From Falsiroseomonas oleicola (GTDB taxonomy: Bacteria; Pseudomonadota; Alphaproteobacteria; Acetobacterales; Acetobacteraceae), in assembly GCF_019029495.1 (NCBI RefSeq), contig NZ_JAERQM010000001.1, forward strand, positions 248,001 to 312,000: a stretch of DNA of 64,000 nucleotides. The letters run 5' to 3'. The notes under the pieces were generated by a model, which saw nothing but the letters and a program-made list of their open reading frames with translations, was not told the DNA's origin and did not search any database. Within the stretch, counting starts at the first letter, position 1; each line of letters begins with the position of its first letter. Made by a program: the position numbers and the translations under genes. Below are positions 9,301 through 16,223 of this stretch, one piece after another.

Positions 9301-9848
9301 GACTTCGCCCGGGCGCGGGCGATCTTGGCGGCGTTGACCGCGGCCTTGATGAACAGCGTGTCCTGATTGGTCTCCGTCAGCAACGCATCGGCTCCGCCGG
9401 CGATCAGCCCCTCGCATTGCAGGACAAGCGCGGCTTCCAGCGCGTCGTAGCCGATATTGCCCAGGCTCGGCAGCTTTGTGCCCGGGCCGATATCGCCGAT
9501 CACCCAGCGGTGGCGGCCATCGGCGAAGCTCTCCGCCGCTTCCCGTGCCAGCTCGACCGAGAGCTTGTTGATCTCGAAGGCCTTGTCCTCCAGCTCGAAC
9601 TCCGCGAGCGTGACAGGCGAGCCACCGAAGCTGTTGGTCAGCACCATGTCGGCGCCGGCCTCGTAATAGCCGCGGTGGATTTCACGGACGAGGTCGGGAC
9701 GCGAGAGGTTCAGGACCTCCGTGCAATTCTCCTTGCCCCAGAAATCGCGGTCGGTGTCGAGCGTCAGCGCCTGGACACGGCTGCCCATGCCGCCATCGCA
9801 GAGCAGCACCTGATCCTTAAGGGCGTCGAGAAGATGCGGGCGGGACAT
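6348..9848 (-). CDS. metH: Cobalamin-dependent methionine synthase
   Basis: A full-length 1166-residue MetH. It transfers the methyl group of 5-methyltetrahydrofolate to homocysteine through methylcobalamin. Domains in order: homocysteine-binding barrel (about 1-310, zinc cysteines including GGCCGTSTPH); folate barrel (about 340-610, FSIGERCNANGS, then INSINFEDGEE); cap and B12 domain (about 630-880, VKGDVHDIGKNLVDII gives the DxHxxG lower-ligand motif); and the C-terminal reactivation domain (about 900-1166, ending PACPRLEDQEGLL) that binds S-adenosylmethionine. ATG 9848 aligns with other MetH starts; an upstream ATG at 9911 would lie inside the sahR-like gene. It follows that regulator by 14 bp as one operon. 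Confidence 0.96.
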   Translation of the reverse strand: MSRPHLLDALKDQVLLCDGGMGSRVQALTLDTDRDFWGKENCTEVLNLSRPDLVREIHRGYYEAGADMVLTNSFGGSPVTLAEFELEDKAFEINKLSVELAREAAESFADGRHRWVIGDIGPGTKLPSLGNIGYDALEAALVLQCEGLIAGGADALLTETNQDTLFIKAAVNAAKIARARAKSDIPIFVQVTVETTGTLLVGPDIAAATTVVHSLDVPLIGLNCATGPQEMAEHVRWLSQNWPGFISVQPNAGLPELVDGKTHYPLSPQDLASWMERFVLEDGLNLIGGCCGTSTPHIQALDGLLRKLGGARHRPAPVPRKPVWVPSVASLYGATSLRQENSYFSIGERCNANGSKLWRQRQEAHDWDGCVAIGREQVAEGSNSLDICTAFVGRNETREMDEVIRRFTSSVNSPLVIDSTETPVIEAALKLHGGKPIINSINFEDGEEAAHDRLKLAKKFGAAVIALTIDEVGMAKTAEDKLRIATRLVDFACNQYGLAQSDLLIDPLTFTIATGNEDDRKLGLWTLDGIRMIREKFPDIQIILGLSNISFGLNPAARHVLNSVFLDHAVKAGMTGAIVHVSKIKPLHQIPPEEVEVVEDLIFDRRREGYDPLQKVLEIFSGRKAADNVKKVRAETVEGRLKDRIVDGDRKGLGEELQVALDQGNTPLSIINDVLLDGMKVVGELFGAGKMQLPFVLQSAETMKAAVAYLEPFMEKVEGQEKGTIVLGTVKGDVHDIGKNLVDIILTNNGYKVVNLGIKVPLIDIVAAAKEHRANAIGMSGLLVKSTVVMRENLEEMSRQGIDIPVMLGGAALTRNYVEDDCVKAYACGRVAYARDAFDGLHLMDKVMGNGFEDYLQALQAKRVGKAKNEKRTLGQADPRGFAPVDLGYAQERRRRVAAESAVPVPPFWGARVVEAPPKAIIPFINERSLYQFQWGFRKAGRSLEDFLGWAKQELRPVLKRMLALAEEQKILKPQAIYGYWKCAGQGNDLVLFAEDGVTELCRFNLPRQPKPDGECIADFVRDIEEGPAARDVIGLQVVTVGQKASDIAREWFEENRYQDYLYLHGLSVEMAEAMAEYVHKRIRAELGFAAEDDRDMDKMLQQSYRGGRYSFGYPACPRLEDQEGLLRLLQAERIGVSLSDEWQLHPEQSTSAIVLHHPRAKYFSV

Positions 9849-9862
9849 AGGGGATGGACCCT

Positions 9863-10801
9863 TCAACGAGACGAAACGGAAACGGGGACAGTCTGGCGCT
9901 GCGCCGGCCATAGCCGCACGGGCAATGCCCCATCGATGCTGTGCGGGTGGCGCAGCGCGCAGCCCGCCGCCCCCAGCCAGCCGGCGAGCTGGGCATCGTC
10001 GAAGCCGGGCCAGCGATGCGCGTGCCGGCCCAACAGATCGGCGCGCGCATGCGGCGCCAGATCAACCACGACAAGAATGCCACCTGGATTCAGCACCCGC
10101 GCCGCCTCGGCCAGGGCGGCGGCGGGGTCCTCGGCGTAGTGCAGCACCATCTGCAAGGTCACCACGTCGAAACCGCCATCGGGCAGCGGCAGGCGGTACA
10201 TGTCGGCCTGGCGCACGGCGCAATGGCTCAACCCGCGTTCGGCCAGCCGGGCTCGGGCCAGGGCCAGCATCTCCCGACTCGCATCCACGCCCAGCGCATG
10301 GGCGCAGCGCGGCGCCAGCACCTCCATCAGCCGCCCCGTGCCGCTGCCGATATCCAGCAGACGCTCGAAGCTGTTGGGCAGAGCCTGAAGCAGCGCCGCC
10401 TCGATCGCGGCCGCCGGAAGCTCCAGCGCCCGCATCTCGTCCCAGTCGGCGCCATGCCGGCGGAAGGCGTCAGAGGCGATGCGCGCGCGTTCCGCCGCCA
10501 GGCGCGCAGCGGCGCGGCGGTCTGCGGCCAGCAGCGGGTCTTCCTCCGGCAGCCGGGCCAGGATCTGGCGGACCAGATCGGCACTGGCCGGAAGCTGGAA
10601 GAAGACATTCGCCCCCTCCGGCATCCGTTCCAGCAGCCCGGCTTCGACCAGCAGCTTGAGGTGCCGCGACAGACGGGGCTGGGACTGGCCCAGAATGCCG
10701 CAGAGATCCGACACGCAGAACGCGCCACGGGCACAGAGCGACAGCAGGCGCAGGCGGGTCGGCTCGGCCGCCGCGCGAAGCTGGGTGAGCAGGTCATCCA
10801 T
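9863..10801 (-). CDS. ArsR-family regulator fused to a class I methyltransferase domain (SahR-like)
   Basis: A 312-residue protein. Residues 1-85 form an ArsR winged helix: EPTRLRLLSL, then the recognition segment GQSQPRLSRHLKLLVEAGLL. There is no metal-site ELCxCxxL motif. Residues about 140-300 form a Rossmann methyltransferase: LLDIGSGTGRLMEVLAP (motif I), GVDASREMLALA, VTLQMVLHYAEDP and VLNPGGILVVVD. ArsR-methyltransferase fusions beside metH or metF match SahR, a repressor that senses S-adenosylhomocysteine and controls the methionine cycle. This identity is inferred from architecture, location and the palindrome just upstream. ATG 10801 is chosen; an upstream extension would run across that palindrome. 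Confidence 0.82.
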   Translation of the reverse strand: MDDLLTQLRAAAEPTRLRLLSLCARGAFCVSDLCGILGQSQPRLSRHLKLLVEAGLLERMPEGANVFFQLPASADLVRQILARLPEEDPLLAADRRAAARLAAERARIASDAFRRHGADWDEMRALELPAAAIEAALLQALPNSFERLLDIGSGTGRLMEVLAPRCAHALGVDASREMLALARARLAERGLSHCAVRQADMYRLPLPDGGFDVVTLQMVLHYAEDPAAALAEAARVLNPGGILVVVDLAPHARADLLGRHAHRWPGFDDAQLAGWLGAAGCALRHPHSIDGALPVRLWPAQRQTVPVSVSSR

Positions 10802-10812
10802 GGCTTGCAAAT

Positions 10813-10834
10813 GACATAAAGATATCCTTATGTC
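10813..10834. promoter_or_regulatory. Candidate SahR-type operator palindrome
   Basis: A 22-bp near-perfect palindrome with half sites GACATAAAGAT and ATCCTTATGTC (10 of 11 positions pair). It lies in the 39-bp gap between the divergent sahR-like gene and the CobW-like gene, about 12 bp before the regulator's start codon. It is strikingly AT-rich for this genome. Its position would let one protein dimer control both the regulator-metH transcript and the divergent gene. The link to the regulator is inferred from placement and symmetry. Confidence 0.75.
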
Positions 10835-10840
10835 TAGGGT

Positions 10841-11209
10841 ATGAGCTGGTCCATGGACGCCCGAATCCCCTTGCGCCTGATCTCCCCCCAGGATCTGTCC
10901 GCCCTGCGGTCGGATCAGGAGGTCGCACTGTTGCTGGAAGCGCCACGCGCCCATCCGGTGCCATCCGGCATGGTCACGCTGGCAGAGTTCATGCCAGCAC
11001 CGACCGGCCATCTGGCGGAATGCGGCTGCTGCAAGGGCCGGGGCGCCGTCTCCGAGGCGCTGGACCATTTGTTCCAGGCCCGGATTCGGGGCCGCAGCCC
11101 CTGGTTCAAGCAGGTGCTGGGCGTGACACATAGCGGCCTGGCGCGGGAGGCCATCACCACCGCTTTGGCGAATGACCCCCTGACCCGTTCACGCTTCCGC
11201 CTGGCCTGA
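10841..11209 (+). CDS. Small CobW-like protein without GTPase domain
   Basis: 122 residues, of unrecognised specific function. Residues about 58-121 resemble the segment of CobW/COG0523 metallochaperones that carries the CxCC metal motif: here ECGCCKGRGAVSEAL, then HLFQARIRGRSPWFKQVLGV and GLAREAITTALANDPLTRSRFRL. In true CobW proteins this segment lies between a Walker A P-loop and the NKxD region. Here there is no GxxxxGK[ST], no NKxD and no C-terminal domain. It is divergent from the SahR-like/metH operon across the operator palindrome. It could be a metal-binding stub kept as a separate protein or a decaying CobW fragment. ATG 10853 is an alternative start. Confidence 0.6.
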   Translation: MSWSMDARIPLRLISPQDLSALRSDQEVALLLEAPRAHPVPSGMVTLAEFMPAPTGHLAECGCCKGRGAVSEALDHLFQARIRGRSPWFKQVLGVTHSGLAREAITTALANDPLTRSRFRLA

Positions 11210-11216
11210 TCCAGGA

Positions 11217-11939
11217 TCAGACAAAGCGCACCATCGCGCGGCCGAGGCCTGAGATTCGCGTCGCCAGCGCGGTGCCAGGCTCCGGCACGACCCCCAGCGT
11301 CAGGCCGGCCACGACCAGCAGCGCGCCGGCCGGCAGCCCGCCCAGCCCCCGCGCCGCGGCGGCCGCCTCCGCGAAACGCGGCGCCAGATCCAGCGCCATG
11401 CCGCGGCGCCGGCTGTCCGGCGCCCCCAGATGGATGGCGACCTCGGCCCCGGAAGGCGGCCGCGCCTTGCCGGTGACCACGTAGCCCAGCCCGCCAAGAT
11501 CAGCCGTCAGCACGGCGGGATCGGAAGGCATGTCGGTGAAGCGCGTCGCCGCGATGTCGATCGCCGGATGCAGCCGCGCCAGCACGGGGGGCGCGTCGGA
11601 GCCCGGCTCCAGCGCCTCGGCCAGCACCCCCACCACGGCACCGGTCGCGCAAGGGTGGCGCAGCCCGGCCAGGGCCACCGTCGCGCCGTCGGCCATCAGC
11701 CGGCCCTCCGGCATAGGCCCCAGGATCGGCGGCGCCATCCCCCGCAGCATCATCCGCAGGCCGCAGGGGGCCTGGCCGGTTTCCTCCAGCACGGCGGCGG
11801 CCATCTCGAAGCCTTCCTCCGCATCGCGGGGCGCCAGGCCCTCTGGCAAGGGTGCCAGAGGATTGCCACTTTCCAGGGCCTCCACCAGCCACTTCGCCGC
11901 CGCCGCGGCGCGGTCCGCCACCTCCCCCATCTGCGTCAT
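11217..11939 (-). CDS. 2-keto-4-pentenoate hydratase-like protein (MhpD/FAH fold)
   Basis: 240 residues, no signal peptide. The order of elements resembles MhpD-type hydratases: an N-terminal helical part (AAAAAKWLVEALESGNPLAPLPEG), a central GRLMADG segment, HPAIDIAATRFTDMPSDP, which in the family lies before a conserved DxxxNxxFV-like region, then GLGYVVTGKA and a C-terminal AGLTLGVVPEPGT. The match is distant and the usual acidic metal ligands are not convincing, so activity is uncertain. It begins 7 bp after the dctM stop on the same strand, so it is the last gene of the TRAP operon and may process the imported acid. Confidence 0.5.
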   Translation of the reverse strand: MTQMGEVADRAAAAAKWLVEALESGNPLAPLPEGLAPRDAEEGFEMAAAVLEETGQAPCGLRMMLRGMAPPILGPMPEGRLMADGATVALAGLRHPCATGAVVGVLAEALEPGSDAPPVLARLHPAIDIAATRFTDMPSDPAVLTADLGGLGYVVTGKARPPSGAEVAIHLGAPDSRRRGMALDLAPRFAEAAAAARGLGGLPAGALLVVAGLTLGVVPEPGTALATRISGLGRAMVRFV

Positions 11940-11946
11940 CCGGTCC

Positions 11947-13359
11947 TCAGTTCAGCGGCGGCAGGTCGGGCAGTTCCGGCACGTCGAAGCCGCCCTCGGG
12001 GATCGACATTAGATCCTGCACCGGCCCGCTCTGCACATGGTCATACAGATAGGAAGGCAGCCAGGTGGCAATGCCGGGGAAGATGTAGAGCATGGCCATG
12101 CCGACGATGACGATGCCGACGAAAGGCAGGCAGCCCGCGAAGATCTGCGTCAGCCGCACTTCCGGCGGTGCCACCCCCTTCAGGTAATAGGCGGCCATTG
12201 CGACGGGCGGCGTCATGAAGGAGGTCTGCAGGTTCAGCGCGACCAGCACGCCAAAGAAGATCGGGTCGACGCCGAAGGTATCCAGCAGGGGCAGGAAGAT
12301 CGGCACGAAGATCAGCACGATCTCCGACCATTCCAGCGGCCAGCCCAGCAGGAAGATGATGAACTGGGTCAGGATCAGGAAGGTGACGGTGTTGAGGCTG
12401 AGCTGCTCGACGAAGATGTTCTCGATCACATGGTGACCGCCGAGATAGCCGAAGACCGAGGTGAAGATATAGGCGCCGACGAACAGCCAGCAGACCATGG
12501 CGGTGGTGCGGGCCGTCAGGAAGACGCTTTCCCTAAGCCGCTGGAAGTTCAGGGCGCGATAGGCCAGCGCTAGCAGGATGGACCCCATCGCCCCCATGGC
12601 CGCCGCTTCCGAGGGCGTCGCCAGGCCGAAAAGGATGGCGCCCAGCACCATGCCGATCAGCAGTGCCAGCGGGAAGAAGGACGTCACCAGCGCCAGGAGG
12701 ATCGTGCCCACCGGCACATTGCGCTCCTCGGGCGGCAGGCGCGGCGCGGCGCCGGGTCGCACGGAGGCGACGATCACGACATACAGCATGTACAGCAGCG
12801 CCAAGCCGAGCCCCGGAAAGAAGGCGGCCGCGTAAAGCCGGGCGACCGAGGTGCCGGAGGTGGCGCCGTAGAGGATCAGCATGATCGAGGGCGGGATCAG
12901 GATGCCCAGGCAACCGCCGGCGCAGGTGACACCCGCGGCCAGTCGCGCATCATAGCCGGCGCGCAGCATGGCCGGAAACGCCAGCAGCCCCATCAGGGTG
13001 ACAACCGCGCCAACGATACCCGTGGCCGTGGCGAACAGCGCGCAGGTGGCCAGCGTCGCCAGCGCCAGCGCGCCGGGCAGGCCGCCGGAGGCCATCTGCA
13101 GGGAGCGGAACAGGCGGTCCAGGATATTCGCCCGCTCGATCACATAGCCCATGAAGATGAACAGGGGCACGGAGATCAGGACGTCATTCGCCATCACCGC
13201 ATAGGTGCGCTGCACCAGCAGGTCGAAGACGCGCATTTCCATGGCGAGGTAGCCGAAGCCAATGCCCATCGCCATCAGCGTGAAGGCCACCGGGAAGCCC
13301 AGCAGGATGACGAAGATGAAGCTCCCCAGCATCACCATGCCGATGACTGGATCGCTCAT
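11947..13359 (-). CDS. dctM: TRAP transporter large permease (DctM family)
   Basis: 470 residues, about 12 transmembrane helices, typical of DctM. FILVLGFPVAFTLMAMGIGFG-like helix 1-2, PLFIFMGYVIERANI, the conserved AGGCLGILIPPSIMLILYG (the GxxxPPS motif of the family) and ATPSEAAAMGAMGSILLAL are present. The C-terminal ALNLQTSFMTPPVAMAAYYL carries the second PP motif. It forms the ion-coupled channel for an organic acid with DctQ and the periplasmic DctP. Its ATG overlaps the dctQ stop in an ATGA, indicating coupling. Confidence 0.93.
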   Translation of the reverse strand: MSDPVIGMVMLGSFIFVILLGFPVAFTLMAMGIGFGYLAMEMRVFDLLVQRTYAVMANDVLISVPLFIFMGYVIERANILDRLFRSLQMASGGLPGALALATLATCALFATATGIVGAVVTLMGLLAFPAMLRAGYDARLAAGVTCAGGCLGILIPPSIMLILYGATSGTSVARLYAAAFFPGLGLALLYMLYVVIVASVRPGAAPRLPPEERNVPVGTILLALVTSFFPLALLIGMVLGAILFGLATPSEAAAMGAMGSILLALAYRALNFQRLRESVFLTARTTAMVCWLFVGAYIFTSVFGYLGGHHVIENIFVEQLSLNTVTFLILTQFIIFLLGWPLEWSEIVLIFVPIFLPLLDTFGVDPIFFGVLVALNLQTSFMTPPVAMAAYYLKGVAPPEVRLTQIFAGCLPFVGIVIVGMAMLYIFPGIATWLPSYLYDHVQSGPVQDLMSIPEGGFDVPELPDLPPLN

Positions 13360-13952
13360 GCCGACTTCTCCGCCTGCTCGGCCTCGTAGAGTCGCCGCGC
13401 CGCCTCCAGCGCCAGCACTTCCATTTCCTCCACATCGTTCAGCTTCTGAGGCCAGGCGCCTTCACGCAGACAGATCACGCAGCGCGCAATCTCGGCGAAG
13501 CCCTGGAGCAGAACGGTGGCGGCGGCGAGGGGGATGATGAACTTGAAGGGCCAGATCAGCGGGCCATCCGGACTGACCGAGGACTGCTCATTCTGCGCCA
13601 GGGACAGCAGGAAGAAATCCCAGCCATAGATCATCATGCCGATCATCGCCGGCAGGAAGAACAGCAGATAGAGGCTGAGGTCGATCAGGGCCTGACGTCG
13701 CTGGGATGCCAGCCGATAGGCGAAGTCCGCCCGCACATGACCGCCGCGCGACAGCGTATAGGCGCCGGCCATCATGAACAGCGTGCCATATAGGATATAG
13801 GACATGTCGAAGGCCCAGCTCGTCGGGGCCCGGAACAGATAGCGCGCGAAGACCTCGTAACAGATGGCCAGCGTCAGCGCGAGGATCAGCCAGGCAAAGA
13901 GCTTCCCCACGAAGGCGCTGAACCGGTCGATCGCCAGCAGGACAGGCTGCAC
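13356..13952 (-). CDS. dctQ: TRAP transporter small permease (DctQ family)
   Basis: 198 residues with four membrane helices, in order LFAWLILALTLAICYEVFA, ILYGTLFMMAGAYTLSRGG (followed by the signature HVRADF), LSLYLLFFLPAMIGMMIYG and FKFIIPLAAATVLLQGFAEI. The TSWAFDMSYILYG segment is characteristic of DctQ. The C-terminal 45 residues form a charged cytoplasmic tail. It lies between dctP and dctM, overlapping dctM by 4 bp. A strong hairpin separates it from dctP. Confidence 0.9.
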   Translation of the reverse strand: MQPVLLAIDRFSAFVGKLFAWLILALTLAICYEVFARYLFRAPTSWAFDMSYILYGTLFMMAGAYTLSRGGHVRADFAYRLASQRRQALIDLSLYLLFFLPAMIGMMIYGWDFFLLSLAQNEQSSVSPDGPLIWPFKFIIPLAAATVLLQGFAEIARCVICLREGAWPQKLNDVEEMEVLALEAARRLYEAEQAEKSA

Positions 13953-13992
13953 CTTGCTTCTCCCCTCTCAACCTCTACGGCTGACGCGCAAA

Positions 13993-14019
13993 GACCCGCC
14001 CGGTGGTGCCGGACGGGTC
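13993..14019 (-). terminator. Hairpin between dctP and dctQ (partial terminator or mRNA stabiliser)
   Basis: An 11-bp inverted repeat with one G-U pair (arms GACCCGTCCGG and CCGGGCGGGTC on the minus strand, 5-nt loop) begins 24 bp after the dctP stop and is followed by TTTG. The U-run is short, so it probably terminates only part of the transcripts or protects the dctP end. This would raise binding protein above permease, as is usual in SBP-first operons. Confidence 0.6.
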
Positions 14020-14042
14020 CCATCGCAGGTGACCTGGGCGCG

Positions 14043-15167
14043 TCAGTTCTGGCGCGCGAAGAAATGGGTGTAGGAGATGGCCGCCGGCGCCTGGTAGCGC
14101 AGGTAGAAATTGCCGACACGACGGCACCAGGTCCTTTGGCTGTCCGTCACCTTCTTGAAGAACGGGTCGCTTTCCAGGTTCGTCACCACCTGGTCCCAGG
14201 CCCGCAACTGCGCATCCAGGATCGCGCGGGGGGTCGGGCGCACCTGGACGCCCTGGGTCTGGGTCATTTCGATCAGGTCGCGAGAATAGCGGTCCTGCTG
14301 CTTCCACGACATGTCGGATGATGCTGCTTCCGAGGCATGGCGGATGATGGCCTTCAGATCGTCCGGCAGCGCATCGTAGCGCGGCCGGTTGAACAGGATC
14401 TCAAAGGTCTCCGTGTTCTGATGGAAGCTCTGGATCATGTAGTTCTTGGCCACGTCCGGAAAGCCAAGGACGCGGTCGGAGGAGGGGTTGTTGAACTCGG
14501 CGCCGTCGATCACGCCACGCTCCAGCGCCGGCACGATCTCCCCGCCTGGCAGCGCCGTCACGGCGGCGCCCATCGCGTTGAACAGGTCGGTCGCCAGGCC
14601 CACGGTGCGATAGCGCAGGCCGCGCAACTGGTCGACGCTGGTGATGGGGTTCTTGAACCAGCCGAGCGGCTGGGTCGGCATCGGCCCAGTCTGGAAGCCC
14701 ACGACATTCACCCGCAGGATGTCGCGGATCAACTCGTTGTACAGGGCCTCGCCGCCGCCATAGTAGAACCAGCCCAGATATTCATGGGCATTGCCGAACC
14801 AGGCCGGCGGCGTGCCGAACAGGCTGAAGGCCTTGTTCTTGCCGAACCAATAGGCAGAGACGCCATGCCCACCATCCAGCGTGCCGGCGGAGACCGCATC
14901 CAACAACTGGAAGGCGCCCACGACAGCGCCGGCCGGCAGCAGTTCCAGCCGCAGCCGGCCGCCCGCCATCGCATTGACACGGGTGACGAAATCATTCGCG
15001 AATTCATGGAAGATGTCGCGCTGCGGCCAGGTCGACTGGAAGCGCATGGTCACGGTCTGAGCCCGGCTGACACTCGGGGTGGCCAGGATGGCGGTTCCGG
15101 CGGTGCCTACGGCTGCCGCCTTGAGCAGGCCACGGCGGCCGGCTGCACGCGTGTTCGTCTCGCTCAT
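14043..15167 (-). CDS. dctP: TRAP transporter substrate-binding protein (DctP family)
   Basis: 374 residues. The N-terminus has a Tat-type signal, AAGRRGLLKAAAVG, followed by a hydrophobic run and SRAQ cleavage site. The mature part follows DctP: VTMRFQSTWPQRDIFHEFA, AGGRLRLELLPAGAVVGAFQLLDAV, SAYWFGKNKAFSLFG and the helix that holds the substrate-binding Arg in RGLRYRTVGLA. The subgroup with FGTPPAWFGNAHEYLGW usually binds alpha-keto or aromatic acids; the ligand is not determined here. ATG 15167 lies 6 nt after AGAGGGC. ATG 15251 would put 28 odd residues before the signal peptide. Confidence 0.92.
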   Translation of the reverse strand: MSETNTRAAGRRGLLKAAAVGTAGTAILATPSVSRAQTVTMRFQSTWPQRDIFHEFANDFVTRVNAMAGGRLRLELLPAGAVVGAFQLLDAVSAGTLDGGHGVSAYWFGKNKAFSLFGTPPAWFGNAHEYLGWFYYGGGEALYNELIRDILRVNVVGFQTGPMPTQPLGWFKNPITSVDQLRGLRYRTVGLATDLFNAMGAAVTALPGGEIVPALERGVIDGAEFNNPSSDRVLGFPDVAKNYMIQSFHQNTETFEILFNRPRYDALPDDLKAIIRHASEAASSDMSWKQQDRYSRDLIEMTQTQGVQVRPTPRAILDAQLRAWDQVVTNLESDPFFKKVTDSQRTWCRRVGNFYLRYQAPAAISYTHFFARQN

Positions 15168-15262
15168 TTTTTTGCCCTCTGGACGTGCCCCTGCCCGCTT
15201 CAGCGGGTCAATCGGCGCATTGCTCCCCTTCTTCATTAGGCATCGCAGCAATGATACGCAAT

Positions 15263-15276
15263 GCCCCTTTTGGGGC
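15263..15276 (-). terminator. Candidate terminator hairpin after fpr
   Basis: A perfect GCCCC-AAAA-GGGGC hairpin on the minus strand lies 14 bp after the stop codon of the ferredoxin reductase gene, followed by ATTGC. It has no clear U-run. Just downstream on the same strand, TTGCGT, a 17-bp spacer and TAATGA form a possible promoter for dctP, and CCCGCTTCAGCGGG adds a hairpin to its leader. Confidence 0.4.
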
Positions 15277-15290
15277 GGGGCCGGAGGTCG

Positions 15291-16121
15291 TTACTTCGTG
15301 ACGAAGGCCTTCTCGACCACGAAGGTCGCGGGCCGGTTGTTCGCCCCCTCCGTGAAGCCGCGATGCTCCAGCAGCACCCGCATATCGGCGTTCATTGCTT
15401 CGCTGCCGCAGAGCATGGCGCGGTCCCGCTCCGGCGAGATGGGCGGCAGGCCTAGGTCGGCGCAGAGCCGGCCACTTTCGACCAGCGTCGTCACCCGCCC
15501 CTGGTTCGGGAAGGATTCGCGCGTGACGCTGGGGTAGTAGACAAGCTTGTCCCGCGCCAGTTCGCCCAGCAATTCATGCTGCGGCAAATCGGTGGAGATC
15601 AACTCCCGGTAGGCCAGTTCCGCCACCTGCCGCACGGTATGCACCACGACGACCCGGTCGAAACGATCATAGGTCTCCGGGTCGCGGATCAGGCTGAGGA
15701 AGGGCGCCAGCCCCGTGCCGGTGGCGAAAAGCCACAGCGTGCCGCCTGGCAGCAGGTTCTCGATCAGCAGCGTGCCGGTCGCCTTGCGGCCAATGAGCAC
15801 ACCGTCGCCCGGCGTGATGTGCTGGAGGCGCGATGTCAGGGGACCGTCCTGCACCTTGATGGAGAGGAACTCCAAGGTTTCCTCCCAGGGCGGGCTGACC
15901 AGGGAATAGGCCCGCACCAGCGGCTTGCCCTCCACCATCAGGCCGATCATCGCGAACTGCCCCGCCACGAAGCGGAAGCGCGGATCGCGCGTACAGGTGA
16001 AGGAGAACAGCCGATCGGTCCAGTGATGGACGGTGAGGACCCGCTCCAGGTAAAATCCGGGCGGGGCGGTCTCAAGCGGGGCGGGTGCGCTGGGGGAGGA
16101 CATGCCGCCGATATGCGACAT
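15291..16121 (-). CDS. fpr: Ferredoxin--NADP reductase
   Basis: A 276-residue bacterial-type FAD enzyme that moves electrons between NADPH and ferredoxin or flavodoxin. The FAD domain (about 15-115) shows RAYSLVSPPWEE (RxYS motif) and GPLTSRLQHITPGD. The NADP domain shows FATGTGLAPFLSLIRDPETY, VHTVRQVAELAYRE and the C-terminal MLCGSEAMNADM, and ends VVEKAFVTK, as in alphaproteobacterial Fpr. ATG 16121 is preceded by CAGGG; ATG 16103 six codons later is possible. Open frame continues far upstream, but that is antisense to the amidase. Confidence 0.92.
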   Translation of the reverse strand: MSHIGGMSSPSAPAPLETAPPGFYLERVLTVHHWTDRLFSFTCTRDPRFRFVAGQFAMIGLMVEGKPLVRAYSLVSPPWEETLEFLSIKVQDGPLTSRLQHITPGDGVLIGRKATGTLLIENLLPGGTLWLFATGTGLAPFLSLIRDPETYDRFDRVVVVHTVRQVAELAYRELISTDLPQHELLGELARDKLVYYPSVTRESFPNQGRVTTLVESGRLCADLGLPPISPERDRAMLCGSEAMNADMRVLLEHRGFTEGANNRPATFVVEKAFVTK

Positions 16122-16223
16122 AGCCGGCCCTGCTGCAATGCGATTGAAGGTGCTCCGCTGGCTCGCCGTGGCGCCGGTGCTGCGGCATGGTGACAGCGAC
16201 ACGAAAGGACTGGCCCCAACGCG

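Noticed and set aside
6540-10139. A 1199-residue open frame on the plus strand
   Set aside because: It is antisense to metH and the SahR-like gene, rich in His/Gly/Gln as expected of a GC-rich shadow frame, and has no recognisable domain.
9849-10840. Cobalamin or SAM riboswitch controlling metH
   Set aside because: metH is preceded by a 14-bp gap after the regulator, and the 39-bp gap before the regulator is filled by a DNA palindrome. There is no room for either riboswitch.
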